Below, piece by piece: positions 1 to 9,406 of a stretch of DNA of 64,000 nucleotides. The DNA is from Thermococcaceae archaeon (GTDB lineage Archaea > Methanobacteriota_B > Thermococci > Thermococcales > Thermococcaceae): NCBI GenBank assembly GCA_030156945.1, contig JASGLT010000003.1, positions 1-64,000 on the forward strand. The letters run 5' to 3'. The translations under genes and the position numbers were made by a program. Position 1 is the stretch's first letter. Each line of letters starts with the position of its first letter. The notes below the pieces were generated by a model that was not told the origin of the DNA, searched no databases, and saw only the letters and a program-made list of their open reading frames with translations.

Positions 1-116
1 TTTATGATCAGGATTTTCCTTTGAAAGCTCAATACAACCACCAATCAACCAAAAGACTTAAGTGCTTATAACTCTAACGATCTAATGGGAACTAGGGTAT
101 TAAAAACTAATCGCCA

Positions 117-974
117 TCAGAACTCTTTCTCAAGCTTTTCCAGGGCTTTTCTCTTCTTCCTCTCAAAGTCGTCCTTGTCGAGGAACTCCCAGTAGTGCTC
201 CTTAGCTGGGAACTTCCCTTCCTTGACTTCCTCCCGGTAGTTTTCGAGGGCGAGCTGGATTATATTCCTCAGGTCCGCGTACCTCTTCGCGAAGGGAGGA
301 GATCTCTCGTAGAGGCCAAGGATGTCGTGCCAGACGAGAACCTGGCCGTCAACGTAAGGCCCCGCCCCGATGCCTATGGTCGGGATTGAAACCTCCTCCG
401 TTACGAGCTTTGCCACATCTGCAAGAACGAACTCAAGAACCACCGCGAAGGCGCCGGCCTTTTCAAGGGCCTTGGCATCGCGCAGAATCTCCTCGATTTC
501 CTCCTCGGTCTCGCCCATCAGCCTGTAGCCGCCGAGGCGAAGGTAGCGCTGAGGGGTAAGGCCGGTGTGCCCCATGACCGGGATTCCCATTCTCACAAGC
601 TTTTTAACGAGCTTTTTGTGGTCGTAGCCGCCCTCTATCTTTACCGCATCAGCTCCAGCCTGGATCAGTCTCATCGCGTTCCTAACGCCCTCCTCAACAC
701 TCACCTCGTAGCTCCCGAAGGGCATGTCGGCCAGAACGAGTGCCCTTTTTACAGCCTTTGCAACTGCCCGCGTGTGGAAGACCATCTGTTCCATGCTGAC
801 GTTGAGGGTGTTAGGCTCGCCGTATACAACCATCCCCAGAGAGTCCCCAACGAAGACTATGTCTATTCCAGCCCTGTCTGCAAGAAGAGCTGAGGGATAA
901 TCGTAAGCCGTTACCATCGCTATCTTTTCTCTCCCCTTCATTTCCATAATCTTCCTCGGCGTTATCTCCCTCAT
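117..974 (-). CDS. panB: 3-methyl-2-oxobutanoate hydroxymethyltransferase (ketopantoate synthesis)
   Basis: Transfers a hydroxymethyl group from methylenetetrahydrofolate to 2-oxoisovalerate, giving ketopantoate for pantothenate and coenzyme A. The 285-residue protein has the usual family length. It shows the opening VTAYDYPSA, the metal and substrate region [21 protein letters not shown], and the late catalytic region VLEFV followed by [18 protein letters not shown]. It stands alone and is divergent from the vapBC pair. A later gene in this window, coaBC, acts in the same pathway. The start ATG is preceded by a GGGGTGGTG ribosome site. An inverted repeat at 992-1007 overlaps the probable promoter. 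Confidence 0.97.
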   Translation of the reverse strand: MREITPRKIMEMKGREKIAMVTAYDYPSALLADRAGIDIVFVGDSLGMVVYGEPNTLNVSMEQMVFHTRAVAKAVKRALVLADMPFGSYEVSVEEGVRNAMRLIQAGADAVKIEGGYDHKKLVKKLVRMGIPVMGHTGLTPQRYLRLGGYRLMGETEEEIEEILRDAKALEKAGAFAVVLEFVLADVAKLVTEEVSIPTIGIGAGPYVDGQVLVWHDILGLYERSPPFAKRYADLRNIIQLALENYREEVKEGKFPAKEHYWEFLDKDDFERKKRKALEKLEKEF

Positions 975-991
975 GTCACCACCCCTACCAT

Positions 992-1007
992 TTAGACGGC
1001 AGTCTAA
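992..1007. promoter_or_regulatory. Inverted repeat between panB and vapB
   Basis: Arms TTAGAC and GTCTAA are separated by GGCA. The repeat lies 18 bases upstream of the panB start and touches an AT-rich TATA-like stretch (TTAATTAG on the minus strand, about 1004-1011). This is where an operator for a repressor of panB could sit. No binding protein can be named from the sequence. Confidence 0.3.
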
Positions 1008-1024
1008 TTAACGGTTTCGATGGG

Positions 1025-1033
1025 TTTATATAC
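1025..1033 (+). promoter_or_regulatory. TATA box of vapBC-archease operon
   Basis: TTTATATAC lies 31 bases upstream of the vapB ATG at 1064. This spacing predicts a transcript start near 1055 with a short leader that carries the AGGTGG ribosome site. It probably drives vapB, vapC, the archease and the downstream methyltransferase as one transcript. Confidence 0.5.
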
Positions 1034-1063
1034 CGACGTAGGTAAATACTGACAGGTGGGACT

Positions 1064-1324
1064 ATGGGTAAGGTCAAAACGAGCGTATACATAGATGAGG
1101 AGCTGTGGAGGGAGTTTAAAGAGCTCGCCCAGAGGGAGAACAGCGAGGTGAGCAAGCTCCTTGAGGAGGCCCTCATGAACTACCTCATAAACGAGGTGCT
1201 CAAGGACATAGATGACTCAAAAATTCCTCTGTGGTTCGAGCCTTTAGACGTTCCAAAAGAGGACAGCGGAAAGCTCGTGAGGGAGATGCGGGATGAGAGG
1301 GAGAAGAGTCTACTTGGACAGTAG
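1064..1324 (+). CDS. vapB: VapB-type antitoxin, ribbon-helix-helix
   Basis: An 86-residue protein with an N-terminal strand-helix-helix pattern: KTSVYIDEELWREFKE, then SEVSKLLEEALMNYL. This is the ribbon-helix-helix DNA-binding fold common in antitoxins. The charged tail, after about residue 50, is where such antitoxins wrap the toxin. The gene overlaps the following PIN-domain gene by 32 bases, the usual toxin-antitoxin arrangement. By analogy it neutralises the VapC nuclease and represses its own operon. The exact family is inferred from fold pattern and context. Confidence 0.85.
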   Translation: MGKVKTSVYIDEELWREFKELAQRENSEVSKLLEEALMNYLINEVLKDIDDSKIPLWFEPLDVPKEDSGKLVREMRDEREKSLLGQ

Positions 1325-1754
1325 CGCCATTCTGAAAAGGTATCTAAATGATGAATACAGCGAAGTCATTGAGGAGATATTTAAGTCAGCCTACAGGGGA
1401 GAGACAAAGCTTGCCTTCAGCTTCTGGAACATTGGAGAAGTCCTCGGAATCTTCGACAAGAGACTTAGGCGTGGCACTCTTAGTCCCGAGGATTACCAGT
1501 TCATAAAAACTGCCTTTCTCGCGGAAGTGAAGCGCTTTACCCGGCTGGGAGTCCTCGAGATAGTACCCGTTCACTCCCTCCTTTTGGCTGATGTATGGAA
1601 GCTCATCGAGAAGTACCACATCTACCAGGCAGACGCCCTACAGATAGTCTCTGCAAAGCGAGCTAATGCCTCTGAATTTTACACAGCTGACAAGAGACTC
1701 CACAATGCAGCCCTAAACGAGGGTCTAAACTCAAAACTCCTCGGGGGTGAATAA
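1293..1754 (+). CDS. vapC: VapC-type toxin, PIN-domain ribonuclease
   Basis: A 153-residue PIN-domain protein. The first acidic residue is in [12 protein letters not shown], the second is the glutamate of NIGEVLG, and the last two are the aspartates of [13 protein letters not shown] and FYTADKRL. Together these form the Mg-dependent nuclease centre of VapC toxins, which cleave specific RNAs. It starts within the end of vapB. Its stop codon overlaps the start region of archease, so all three genes are probably cotranscribed. The RNA target cannot be told from the sequence. Confidence 0.87.
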   Translation: MRGRRVYLDSSAILKRYLNDEYSEVIEEIFKSAYRGETKLAFSFWNIGEVLGIFDKRLRRGTLSPEDYQFIKTAFLAEVKRFTRLGVLEIVPVHSLLLADVWKLIEKYHIYQADALQIVSAKRANASEFYTADKRLHNAALNEGLNSKLLGGE

Positions 1755-1755
1755 A

Positions 1756-2184
1756 GTGCGGGAGTGGGAACACTACGAGCACACTGCTGACATAGGCGTT
1801 CGCGGTTACGGCTCAACGCTGGAGGAGGCCTTTGAGGCCGTTGCACTCGGTCTCTTCGACGTCATGGTGGACGTTAGAAAGGTCGAGCCAAAGGAGTGCA
1901 GGGAAGTTGAAGTTGAAGAGGAAGACCTTGAGGCGCTCCTCTACAGCTTCCTCGAAGAGCTCTTGGTTCTCCACGACATGGAAGGGCTGGTTTTCGGGGA
2001 CGTTGAGGTTCGGATAGAGGAGACCGAGAACGGCTACAAACTCAAGGCCAAGGCCTGTGGAGAAGTTCTCGACCCAGAAAAGCACGAGCCGAAGGAGGAA
2101 GTCAAAGCAATAACCTACCACGACATGAAGATTGAAAGGCTTCCTGACGGAAGATGGATGGCACAGTTCGTTCCAGACCTGTGA
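1756..2184 (+). CDS. Archease, RtcB activator
   Basis: Archease helps the RtcB RNA ligase form its guanylated intermediate. In Pyrococcus abyssi it was also reported to improve the specificity of the adjacent tRNA m5C methyltransferase. The 142-residue protein begins with [13 protein letters not shown], the family hallmark. It keeps the acidic metal-binding positions and ends with [11 protein letters not shown] near residue 125. I chose the GTG at 1756 because the GGGGGTGA ribosome site lies five bases upstream; a GTG at 1747 would also be in frame. The tRNA methyltransferase follows after 9 bases, and rtcB lies two genes on. Confidence 0.94.
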   Translation: MREWEHYEHTADIGVRGYGSTLEEAFEAVALGLFDVMVDVRKVEPKECREVEVEEEDLEALLYSFLEELLVLHDMEGLVFGDVEVRIEETENGYKLKAKACGEVLDPEKHEPKEEVKAITYHDMKIERLPDGRWMAQFVPDL

Positions 2185-2193
2185 GGGATCACC

Positions 2194-3132
2194 ATGAGCG
2201 CGAGGGACGTTGTTAAGGAGGCGAATCCAGCCTTTTATGAGAGGTATTCGAAGTTAGAGGACAGCGACGAGTTCTGGGAGTTCCTGATAAGGCCGCTCAG
2301 GCAGAGCATCAGGGTAAATACCCTAAAGGCACCTCTCGAAGTTATCGTTGAGAGGCTTAAGGAGGAGTTCGAGCTTGAGCCGATCCCCTGGGTTCGCGAG
2401 GGCTTCTTCATAAACGTGGACAACCTCGCTAAGGTTCCGGAGCACGGCCTCGGCCTCATCTTCGGCCAGGAGGCCAGCTCGATGATACCTCCGGTCGTTC
2501 TCGACCCGAAGCCAGGAGAACTCGTCCTAGACATGGCAGCGGCACCGGGGTCAAAAACTGGACAGATAGCGCAATACATGCAGAACGAGGGCTGCATAAT
2601 AGCAAACGACCCAAACAGGGACAGGGCAAACATCCTGATGGCGAACCTCAACAGGATGGGGGTTTTGATAGCCAGGGTAACGACGAGAGACGGGGCGAGC
2701 TTTGCCCGTTTCGAAAACACATTCGACAGAGTTCTCCTCGATGCTCCCTGCTCCTCGGTGGGGATGATAAGGAAGAGCTGGAAGTTCCTTACCGAGTGGC
2801 GTGAGAAAGCCGTGGTCAAGTACATGAAGGTTCAAAAGAGGCTCATCCTGGCCGGCTACAGGGCCTTAAAGCCCGGCGGTGTTATGGTGTACTCGACCTG
2901 CACGATAGATCCCCTGGAAAACGAGGAGGTCGTTGACTATCTCCTCAGGAAGACGGACGCGAGGCTTGAGAGGATAGACCTTCCCGTCAAGACCAGCGAG
3001 CCTGTGCTCGAATGGGAGGGGAAGGAGTACTCGGAGGAGCTGAAAAAGACCCTCAGAATCCATCCGAACGACAACGACACCGAGGCGTTCTTCATAGCTA
3101 AGATAGTCAAGCCGGGTGATGGCGGTGAGTGA
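2194..3132 (+). CDS. tRNA/rRNA cytosine-C5 methyltransferase, NSUN/Trm4-like
   Basis: A 312-residue SAM-dependent RNA methyltransferase of the NOL1/NOP2/Sun family. Visible parts are the N-terminal RNA-recognition stretch (IRVNTLK), the SAM loop DMAAAPGSKTGQIA near residue 110, motif IV DAPCSS and motif VI STCTIDPLENEEVV. The two cysteines PCSS and STCT are the product-release and catalytic cysteines. The position next to archease matches P. abyssi, where the neighbouring enzyme makes m5C in tRNA. Its C-terminus lacks the extra RNA-binding domain of bacterial RsmF; a separate gene for a similar domain follows with a 14-base overlap. Confidence 0.94.
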   Translation: MSARDVVKEANPAFYERYSKLEDSDEFWEFLIRPLRQSIRVNTLKAPLEVIVERLKEEFELEPIPWVREGFFINVDNLAKVPEHGLGLIFGQEASSMIPPVVLDPKPGELVLDMAAAPGSKTGQIAQYMQNEGCIIANDPNRDRANILMANLNRMGVLIARVTTRDGASFARFENTFDRVLLDAPCSSVGMIRKSWKFLTEWREKAVVKYMKVQKRLILAGYRALKPGGVMVYSTCTIDPLENEEVVDYLLRKTDARLERIDLPVKTSEPVLEWEGKEYSEELKKTLRIHPNDNDTEAFFIAKIVKPGDGGE

Positions 3133-3577
3133 GGAGAAGGCGAACCCTAGGAATGAGATCGGGAAGACGAAGGATGCAGAACTCGTCAAGAGGCTCCTCA
3201 TCGAGAACTACGGCTACGCCCCAGACCTGATATACCTCATCAGGGGCAACCACCAGAAGGTCTATGCGAGGAAGCCCTGCCAGCTCGACGTCGGAAGGAA
3301 CGACGGCTGGCTCTACTTCGGAAGGATCGAGAGCGACGGAATAAGGCTAACAATCGAGGGGAGCTTTCTTGTCGGGCCGAAGGCGACGAAGAACGTCATA
3401 GAGCTGGACGACGAACGGGCGAGGAGGTATTTGGCCGGTGAGAGCATCGAGGTCGATGAAAATCTCTACGGCTGGTTCATCATGAAGTGGCGTTCCTACT
3501 ACCTCGGTTCAGCGAAGGCGAAGGACGGGAGACTTCTAAACTACGTCCCGAAGGAGAGGAGGCTGAGAGTGGAGTAA
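3119..3577 (+). CDS. Stand-alone PUA-like protein, resembles RsmF C-terminal domain
   Basis: A 152-residue protein. Its central and C-terminal parts (FLVGPKATKNVIELD, then YLGSAKAKDGRLLNYVPKERR) resemble the PUA-like domain at the end of RsmF-type methyltransferases. The ATG at 3119 lies inside the end of the methyltransferase gene, so the two are translationally coupled. I infer that the two polypeptides together do what one fused protein does in bacteria: the methyltransferase supplies catalysis and this protein supplies RNA binding. No catalytic motif is visible in it. Confidence 0.7.
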   Translation: MAVSEEKANPRNEIGKTKDAELVKRLLIENYGYAPDLIYLIRGNHQKVYARKPCQLDVGRNDGWLYFGRIESDGIRLTIEGSFLVGPKATKNVIELDDERARRYLAGESIEVDENLYGWFIMKWRSYYLGSAKAKDGRLLNYVPKERRLRVE

Positions 3578-3639
3578 CTGTTTTGTTCCTCGAAACCTTA
3601 AAATAACTTTAGGGCTACCTAAGGGGTGGGGTGAGAGAG

Positions 3640-6522
3640 ATGGTGCCGCTGAAGAGGATAGACAAAATCCGCTGGGAGATACCGAAGTTCGACAGGAGGA
3701 TGCGCGTTCCTGGAAGAGTCTACGCCGACGACGCTTTAATCGAGAAGATGAGGCAGGACAGGACGCTTGAACAGGCTGCGAACGTCGCCATGCTCCCGGG
3801 CATCTACAAGTACTCAATCGTAATGCCGGACGGACACCAGGGCTACGGCTTCCCAATCGGCGGAGTGGCCGCCTTTGACGCAAAGGAGGGCGTAATAAGC
3901 CCTGGAGGGGTGGGCTACGACATCAACTGCCTTGCTCCTGGCACCAAAGTCCTCACGGAGCACGGGTACTGGCTAAAAGTTGAGGAGATGCCCCAGAAGT
4001 TCAAGCTCCAGGGGCTCAGGGTATACAATACTGAGGAAGGGCACAACGACTTCTCAAGGGTCGCCTTCGTGGCCGAGAGGGAAGTTGAGGAAGGCGAGAA
4101 GGCAGTTAGGATAATCACCGAGGGCGGAACAGTTGTGGAGGGAAGTGAAGACCACCCGGTTCTGACCCCAGAGGGGTATGTCTACCTCGGGAACATTAAG
4201 GAAGGCGACCACGTTCTGATATACCCCTTCGATGGCGTCCCCTACGAGGAGAGGAAGGGTGTTCTTCTCGACGAGAGCGCCTTCAAAGACGAGGATCCGC
4301 AGGTGATAAAGTTCCTCCGCGAGAAGAACCTCATTCCGCTCCGCTGGGACGACCCGAAGATCGGAACCATCGCGAGAATCCTTGGCTTTGCCCTGGGAGA
4401 CGGACACCTTGGCGAGATGAGCGCGAGACTCACCCTAGCCTTCTACGGAAAGGAAGAGACTCTAAGGGAACTCAAGAAAGACCTTGAGAGGCTCGGCATA
4501 AGCACCAACATCTACGTTCGCGAGAGAGATTACGAAATAGAGACCGTGAGCGGGCGCTATAGCGGCAAGAGCGTTTCGGCGGAGTTAAGGGTGGCATCCA
4601 GGAGCTTTACCCTCCTGCTTGAGAAGCTCGGAATGCCTCGCGGAGACAAGACGAAGAAGAGCTACCGTGTCCCTGAGTGGATAATGGAAGCTCCACTCTG
4701 GATCAAGAGGAACTTCCTAGCTGGGCTGTTTGCTGCCGACGGGAGCATCGTGGAGTTCAAGGGAGTTACTCCGCTTCCGATAAACCTGACACAGTCCAGG
4801 GACGAGGCACTTGAAGAGAGCCTGCTGGAGTTCATGAACGACATTGCCAGGCTCCTTGAAGAGTTTGGAATCAAGAGCACAGTGTACAAGGTAAAGTCAA
4901 AGAAGGGCGTTACCTACCGCCTGGCCCTCGTTGGGGAAGAGAGCATCAGGAACTTCCTGGGTAAGATCAACTACGAGTACGACCTCGAGAAGAAGGCGAA
5001 GGGACTTATTGCCTACGCCTACCTGAAGTTCAAGGAGCGCGTGAAAGAGGAGAGAAAGCGGGCAATGGACACCATCAAGCAGACCTATGAGGAGACTGGA
5101 AGCGTGGAGCTTACATATCTCAAGGTTAAAGGCACTGTCAACAGGCGCTTCGTTGAGAGGACGATATACGAGGGAGACAGAGAACCTAGAGTTCCAAAGA
5201 ACTTCCCAACCTTCGAGGAGTTCGCCAGGGAGAGGGGCTACGAGGGCGGTTTCGTCGCTGAAAAGGTCATCAAGGTGGAGCGCGTTAGGCCAGAGTACGA
5301 CAAGTTCTACGACATCGGTGTCTACCATGAGGCCCACAATTTCATAGCCAACGGCGTCGTCGTCCACAACTGCGGCGTCAGGCTCATCAGAACTAACCTG
5401 ACCAAGGATGAAGTTAGGCCGAAGATCAAAGAGCTCGTTGACACCCTCTTCAAGAACGTCCCGAGCGGACTTGGAAGCAAGGGGCGCGTGAGGCTTCACT
5501 GGACACAGCTTGACGATGTATTGGCTGACGGTGCCAAGTGGGCGGTTGACAACGGCTACGGCTGGGAGAGAGACCTTGAGCATCTCGAAGAGGGCGGAAG
5601 GATGGAAGGAGCAGACCCCGATGCCGTCAGCCAGAAGGCGAAGCAGCGTGGTGCTCCCCAGCTCGGTTCACTCGGCTCTGGAAACCACTTCCTTGAGGTT
5701 CAGTACGTTGACAAGGTATACAACGAGGAGATAGCGAAGGCCTACGGCCTCTTCGAGGGGCAGGTCGTCGTGATGGTGCACACGGGAAGCAGGGGACTTG
5801 GCCACCAGGTTGCGAGCGACTACCTGAGGGTCATGGAAAGGGCCAACAGGAAGTACGGAATCCCATGGCCGGACAGAGAACTGGTGAGCGTTCCGTTCCA
5901 GAGCGAGGAGGGACAGAAGTACTTCAGCGCAATGAAGGCAGCCGCCAACTTCGCTTGGGCAAACAGGCAGATGATAACCCACTGGGTCAGGGAGAGCTTT
6001 GAGGAAGTCTTCAGGAGGAAAGCCGAAGACATGGAGATGGAGATCGTCTATGACGTCGCCCACAACATAGCCAAGCTTGAGGAACACGAGGTTGATGGAA
6101 GGAAAGTGAAGGTCGTCGTCCACAGGAAGGGCGCAACGAGGGCATTCCCAGCAGGACACCCGGACGTTCCGAGGGCATACAGGGACGTCGGCCAGCCCGT
6201 TCTGATCCCAGGCTCGATGGGTACCGCCAGCTACGTTCTCGCTGGTGCTGAAGGCTCGATGAGAGAGACCTTCGGAAGCACCTGCCACGGTGCCGGCAGG
6301 CTGTTGAGCAGGAAGGCCGCAACCAGGCAGTACCGCGGCGACAGGCTCAGGAACGAGCTCCTCCAGAAGGGCATCTACGTGAGGGCTGCTTCCCTCCGCG
6401 TCGTTGCAGAGGAAGCTCCCGGTGCCTACAAGAGCGTGGACAACGTCGTCCAAGTTGTCCACGAAGCCGGAATAGCAAACCTCGTCGCGAGAATGAGGCC
6501 GATGGGAGTTGCGAAGGGATGA
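3640..6522 (+). CDS. rtcB: tRNA-splicing ligase RtcB, intein-containing precursor
   Basis: RtcB joins a 2',3'-cyclic phosphate or 3'-phosphate end to a 5'-OH end, using GTP and Mn, in tRNA splicing. The 960-residue precursor contains a 481-residue intein; the spliced ligase would be 479 residues, the normal length. Extein hallmarks are the opening [28 protein letters not shown], and after the intein [27 protein letters not shown] and STCHGAGR. The ATG at 3640 is preferred over GTG at 3631 because GGGGTGAG stands six bases upstream. It is unlinked by overlap to the preceding gene but lies in the same strand cluster as its activator archease. Confidence 0.97.
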   Translation: MVPLKRIDKIRWEIPKFDRRMRVPGRVYADDALIEKMRQDRTLEQAANVAMLPGIYKYSIVMPDGHQGYGFPIGGVAAFDAKEGVISPGGVGYDINCLAPGTKVLTEHGYWLKVEEMPQKFKLQGLRVYNTEEGHNDFSRVAFVAEREVEEGEKAVRIITEGGTVVEGSEDHPVLTPEGYVYLGNIKEGDHVLIYPFDGVPYEERKGVLLDESAFKDEDPQVIKFLREKNLIPLRWDDPKIGTIARILGFALGDGHLGEMSARLTLAFYGKEETLRELKKDLERLGISTNIYVRERDYEIETVSGRYSGKSVSAELRVASRSFTLLLEKLGMPRGDKTKKSYRVPEWIMEAPLWIKRNFLAGLFAADGSIVEFKGVTPLPINLTQSRDEALEESLLEFMNDIARLLEEFGIKSTVYKVKSKKGVTYRLALVGEESIRNFLGKINYEYDLEKKAKGLIAYAYLKFKERVKEERKRAMDTIKQTYEETGSVELTYLKVKGTVNRRFVERTIYEGDREPRVPKNFPTFEEFARERGYEGGFVAEKVIKVERVRPEYDKFYDIGVYHEAHNFIANGVVVHNCGVRLIRTNLTKDEVRPKIKELVDTLFKNVPSGLGSKGRVRLHWTQLDDVLADGAKWAVDNGYGWERDLEHLEEGGRMEGADPDAVSQKAKQRGAPQLGSLGSGNHFLEVQYVDKVYNEEIAKAYGLFEGQVVVMVHTGSRGLGHQVASDYLRVMERANRKYGIPWPDRELVSVPFQSEEGQKYFSAMKAAANFAWANRQMITHWVRESFEEVFRRKAEDMEMEIVYDVAHNIAKLEEHEVDGRKVKVVVHRKGATRAFPAGHPDVPRAYRDVGQPVLIPGSMGTASYVLAGAEGSMRETFGSTCHGAGRLLSRKAATRQYRGDRLRNELLQKGIYVRAASLRVVAEEAPGAYKSVDNVVQVVHEAGIANLVARMRPMGVAKG
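3928..5370 (+). mobile_element. Intein in RtcB with LAGLIDADG homing endonuclease
   Basis: The intein begins at Cys in [13 protein letters not shown] (splicing block A) and ends in NGVVVHN before the extein Cys. Block B is [12 protein letters not shown] with its histidine. The endonuclease region has two dodecapeptide motifs, [11 protein letters not shown] (about 4378-4410) and [10 protein letters not shown] (about 4717-4746), both with the acidic residue retained. The +1 extein residue is the cysteine of CGVRL, which in RtcB binds the catalytic Mn. The ligase can therefore be active only after splicing. Inteins at RtcB (formerly Hyp-2) are known in Pyrococcus. All splice-junction residues look intact. 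Confidence 0.95.
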
Positions 6523-6586
6523 TTTCACTCTTTTACAATTTTGGGTCACAGTTTTAAACAATCTCAAAGACTCCCGGGGGATTGAG

Positions 6587-7051
6587 ATGAAGGATTTGAC
6601 TCACGTTAACGAAAAGGGCGTTAAGATGGTGGAAGTCGGGCAAAAAGACATTGTTTTTAGAAAGGCCGTTGCCAAGGGCAAGATAAGGCTGAAGCCCGAG
6701 ACGATAGAGTTGATTAAAGCCGGGAAAACCAAGAAGGGCAACGTTATAGCAACTGCCCAGATAGCGGGTATTCTGGCCGTGAAAAAGACCCCAGAGCTGA
6801 TCCCGCTCTGCCACCCGATACCGCTCACGGGCGTTGACATAACGTTTGAATTTGGAGATGACTACATAGAAGCCACCTGCGAGGTCAGGGCGTACTACAA
6901 GACGGGCGTCGAGATGGAGGCCCTCACGGGCGTCAGCGTTGCTCTCCTGACAATATGGGACATGGTGAAGGCCGTCGAGAAGGATGAGAACGGACAGTAC
7001 CCGTTCACGAGAATAGAGGACATAAGAGTCCTTGAGAAGCTCAAAGGCTGA
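6587..7051 (+). CDS. moaC: Cyclic pyranopterin monophosphate synthase
   Basis: MoaC converts the MoaA product into cyclic pyranopterin monophosphate during molybdopterin synthesis. In Thermococcales the cofactor mostly carries tungsten. The 154-residue protein shows [26 protein letters not shown], the hallmark [14 protein letters not shown], and [24 protein letters not shown]. The ATG at 6587 fits the family start and follows a GGGGG ribosome site; an upstream in-frame extension to 6509 lacks family sequence. The window also encodes a molybdopterin oxidoreductase at 28823-30763, though it is far away. Confidence 0.97.
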   Translation: MKDLTHVNEKGVKMVEVGQKDIVFRKAVAKGKIRLKPETIELIKAGKTKKGNVIATAQIAGILAVKKTPELIPLCHPIPLTGVDITFEFGDDYIEATCEVRAYYKTGVEMEALTGVSVALLTIWDMVKAVEKDENGQYPFTRIEDIRVLEKLKG

Positions 7052-7065
7052 GTATTTTAGCCTTT

Positions 7066-7575
7066 TTACTCCCTGCAGTACCCCAGTGTGAGGTATTCGA
7101 ACAGTTTGAAGAGTTCTCCAGTGACAAAGCCCAACGCCATCAGCAAAAAGCTTCCAAAGGGCTTTTCCTCAATGAGTTGAAACGCCAGAACCCAGATGAA
7201 GGCTGTGATTATTTTTGGAGGGAGCTCCAGGGCAAGTCTCGACTTCAAAGAAAGCTCGCGGAGCAGGAACCTCTTCAGTGCGTTTTCGTCACGCACGAGG
7301 TAACGGCTTGAGCTCCAATTTTTCTCTACAACTTCATCGGGGCTTCTTGCAAGGTACCTCCCATCCTTGAACTTCAGGAGGTATACGTACTCCCCGTAGG
7401 TCGAAGAGAGGAAGCTCTCAATCTCAAGCTCTGGGTCTGATTCCCCAAGAATCTCAACAACCATAGCACCCCTCCTCCGGAGGCCCTCGGTGATTTCCTC
7501 GGGCTGAAAATTTTTCGCATCCACAACAAAAACCCTGTACCCTGGATTTATCAGACGCTCAAGCACCAATTTCAT
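7066..7575 (-). CDS. Unrecognised protein with C-terminal membrane segments
   Basis: A 169-residue protein that I do not recognise. Residues 1-115 look soluble and mixed alpha/beta (YRVFVVDAKNF, MVVEILGES, YVYLLKFKDGRYLA). Residues 118-160 hold two hydrophobic stretches, IITAFIWVLAFQLI and FGSFLLMALGFVTGELF, probably a membrane hairpin. It ends close to moaC in convergent orientation and faces away from the MutS5-like gene. No catalytic motif is visible. Confidence 0.6.
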   Translation of the reverse strand: MKLVLERLINPGYRVFVVDAKNFQPEEITEGLRRRGAMVVEILGESDPELEIESFLSSTYGEYVYLLKFKDGRYLARSPDEVVEKNWSSSRYLVRDENALKRFLLRELSLKSRLALELPPKIITAFIWVLAFQLIEEKPFGSFLLMALGFVTGELFKLFEYLTLGYCRE

Positions 7576-7673
7576 CCACCCTTATCGTCCTAAAATTACT
7601 CTATGACTTTATAAACTTTGCCGCCGCTCCATCCCGAGGTAACTTTTTTAGGCATCACTTCCTTTGTAAAGCG

Positions 7674-9404
7674 ATGACGCTAAGGATGAACAGCGAAGCA
7701 AGGGCAATTTACAACGCCATCCGGGGAGAGATTGCCAAGAGGTTAGTTCTGGCTGGGAGCAGGGAGTTCCTTGAGAGGTTTGAGCCCACCAACGATAGGG
7801 ATGAAATCCTCAAGCGGCGGTCGTATTTTAGAGAGAACCTTCCCAGGGCCGATCCCGCCCTCAAGGAGCTTATAGCCAAGGTAAAGCCCATAAGGTTCAG
7901 GCGCGATTTCTTACACGACAGAATTCTGATAGTTGATCCAAACGAGGTAGAGAACGCTGAGAGGCTCGGGCTCTGCGAGGTTTCCACAAGGCCGGAGGAT
8001 GGTGAAGGCTACGCTATCGTCCTCAGCACCGTTGGATATGGAATAGATGTCGAGCTTAACCCCGCTCAAATAGCCCCGGAGCTCTACGTAATGCCCCTGT
8101 GGGAGAACCTGGAGACCCTGAGAGCCCTTTCGAGAATAGCCGAGCTGACTGGAAGGGAGAGCGTTGCCCCAAGAATCCTCGAAGCCCTGCGGGAGCTGGA
8201 GCCCGTGATGAAGAAAAGAGAGCTACTGGAAAACCTGGAGGAGATCGTTACTGCAAAAGAAAAAGAACTTAACGAGAAGGTTTCGGAGAAGCTTGAAAGG
8301 TTCAGCCTCACTCTCAGCGGCCGTGAGCTCCTGAACTTCCTCGGAGAGCTGAAAAGCGGGAATTATGAGGCTATATTCAGGCACTTTGGCGAGATCGAGA
8401 GCGAAATTCTGGACCTGATAAACGAGGCTGAGAGAGAGCTCGGCGAAAAGTTTGGGCTGCCGTTTGAACTCTTTTCAAGGGAAGAGCTTTATCCAATCTC
8501 AGTACCCCCCGAGAAAGTTGAGGCCCTTAGAGAGGAGCTGGAGAAGGAGCTTAAGGTCGAACTCTACCTGAAGAGCAGGGAGGTTTTGGAAAAAATAAGG
8601 CCCCTGCTGCAGAAGCTTCGCGGGGAGATTTCGGCCGTTTATGAGCTGGACTTTCTCAGGGCGGTCAGGGAGTTTACGGAGGGCTTCACTTTTCCAGAGA
8701 TAGCTGAAAGCGGGATAGCCTTCCTGAACGGGCGGCACCTCTTCATCGAAAATCCCCAGCCCGTGAGCTACGTAGTTGGTAAAAAGCCAGAGGAGTTCAG
8801 CGTGCCAAAGGCAGATTTTATCAGGGATGAGAGGGTCGTTATCCTCACTGGCGCCAACAGCGGTGGAAAGACGAGTCTACTTGAGCTTACAACCCAGATC
8901 ACTCTCTTAGCTCACATGGGCCTTCCAGTGCCCGCTGAAAAGGCATGGGTCGAACCGCTGGATGAGATTTTCTTCTTCAGGCGCAAGAGGAGCGTATATG
9001 GTGCGGGAACCTTTGAAACGGCGCTCCGCTCTTTTGTCAGGGCCCTAAAGGGCTCTGGAAGGAAGCTTATCCTCATAGACGAGTTTGAAGCAATCACAGA
9101 GCCGGGAGCGGCCGTCAAGATCATCGGCGAGCTGTTGAAGGTCGCCCACGAGAAGGGTTTCCACGTGGTTATAGTCTCCCACCTCGGGGAAGACCTCAAG
9201 AAAGAGCTGCCCTTCGCGAGGGTTGACGGGATCGAGGCCAAGGGCCTTGACGAAAACCTGAACCTCATAGTGGACAGACAACCGGTATTCGGAAGGCTAG
9301 GGAGGAGCACGCCCGAGCTGATCGTCGAGAGGCTCGCGAGAAAGGCCAGAGGGGCAGAAAAGGAGATATACGAGAGGGTTCTGAGGAAGTTCAGGGAGAA
9401 CTGA
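7674..9404 (+). CDS. MutS5-like MutS-family ATPase
   Basis: A 576-residue protein with a MutS core and ATPase. It has a long helical lever/clamp region (about 130-330) and then the ATPase with Walker A LTGANSGGKTSLLE, VYGAGTFETALRSF and Walker B KLILIDEFEAITEPG, followed by a histidine switch VIVSHLGED. It lacks the N-terminal mismatch-recognition domain of true MutS and a visible C-terminal Smr nuclease domain of MutS2. It therefore matches the archaeal MutS5 group, whose role in DNA processing is unsettled. A TTTTTTA element about 7643-7649 places the transcript start close to the ATG, so the message may be nearly leaderless. The next ATG in frame is 7686. Confidence 0.85.
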   Translation: MTLRMNSEARAIYNAIRGEIAKRLVLAGSREFLERFEPTNDRDEILKRRSYFRENLPRADPALKELIAKVKPIRFRRDFLHDRILIVDPNEVENAERLGLCEVSTRPEDGEGYAIVLSTVGYGIDVELNPAQIAPELYVMPLWENLETLRALSRIAELTGRESVAPRILEALRELEPVMKKRELLENLEEIVTAKEKELNEKVSEKLERFSLTLSGRELLNFLGELKSGNYEAIFRHFGEIESEILDLINEAERELGEKFGLPFELFSREELYPISVPPEKVEALREELEKELKVELYLKSREVLEKIRPLLQKLRGEISAVYELDFLRAVREFTEGFTFPEIAESGIAFLNGRHLFIENPQPVSYVVGKKPEEFSVPKADFIRDERVVILTGANSGGKTSLLELTTQITLLAHMGLPVPAEKAWVEPLDEIFFFRRKRSVYGAGTFETALRSFVRALKGSGRKLILIDEFEAITEPGAAVKIIGELLKVAHEKGFHVVIVSHLGEDLKKELPFARVDGIEAKGLDENLNLIVDRQPVFGRLGRSTPELIVERLARKARGAEKEIYERVLRKFREN

Positions 9405-9406
9405 GA

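Noticed and set aside
5668-6567. A 299-codon open frame opposite the second RtcB extein
   Set aside because: It is antisense to conserved RtcB sequence and has no ribosome site or recognised motif.
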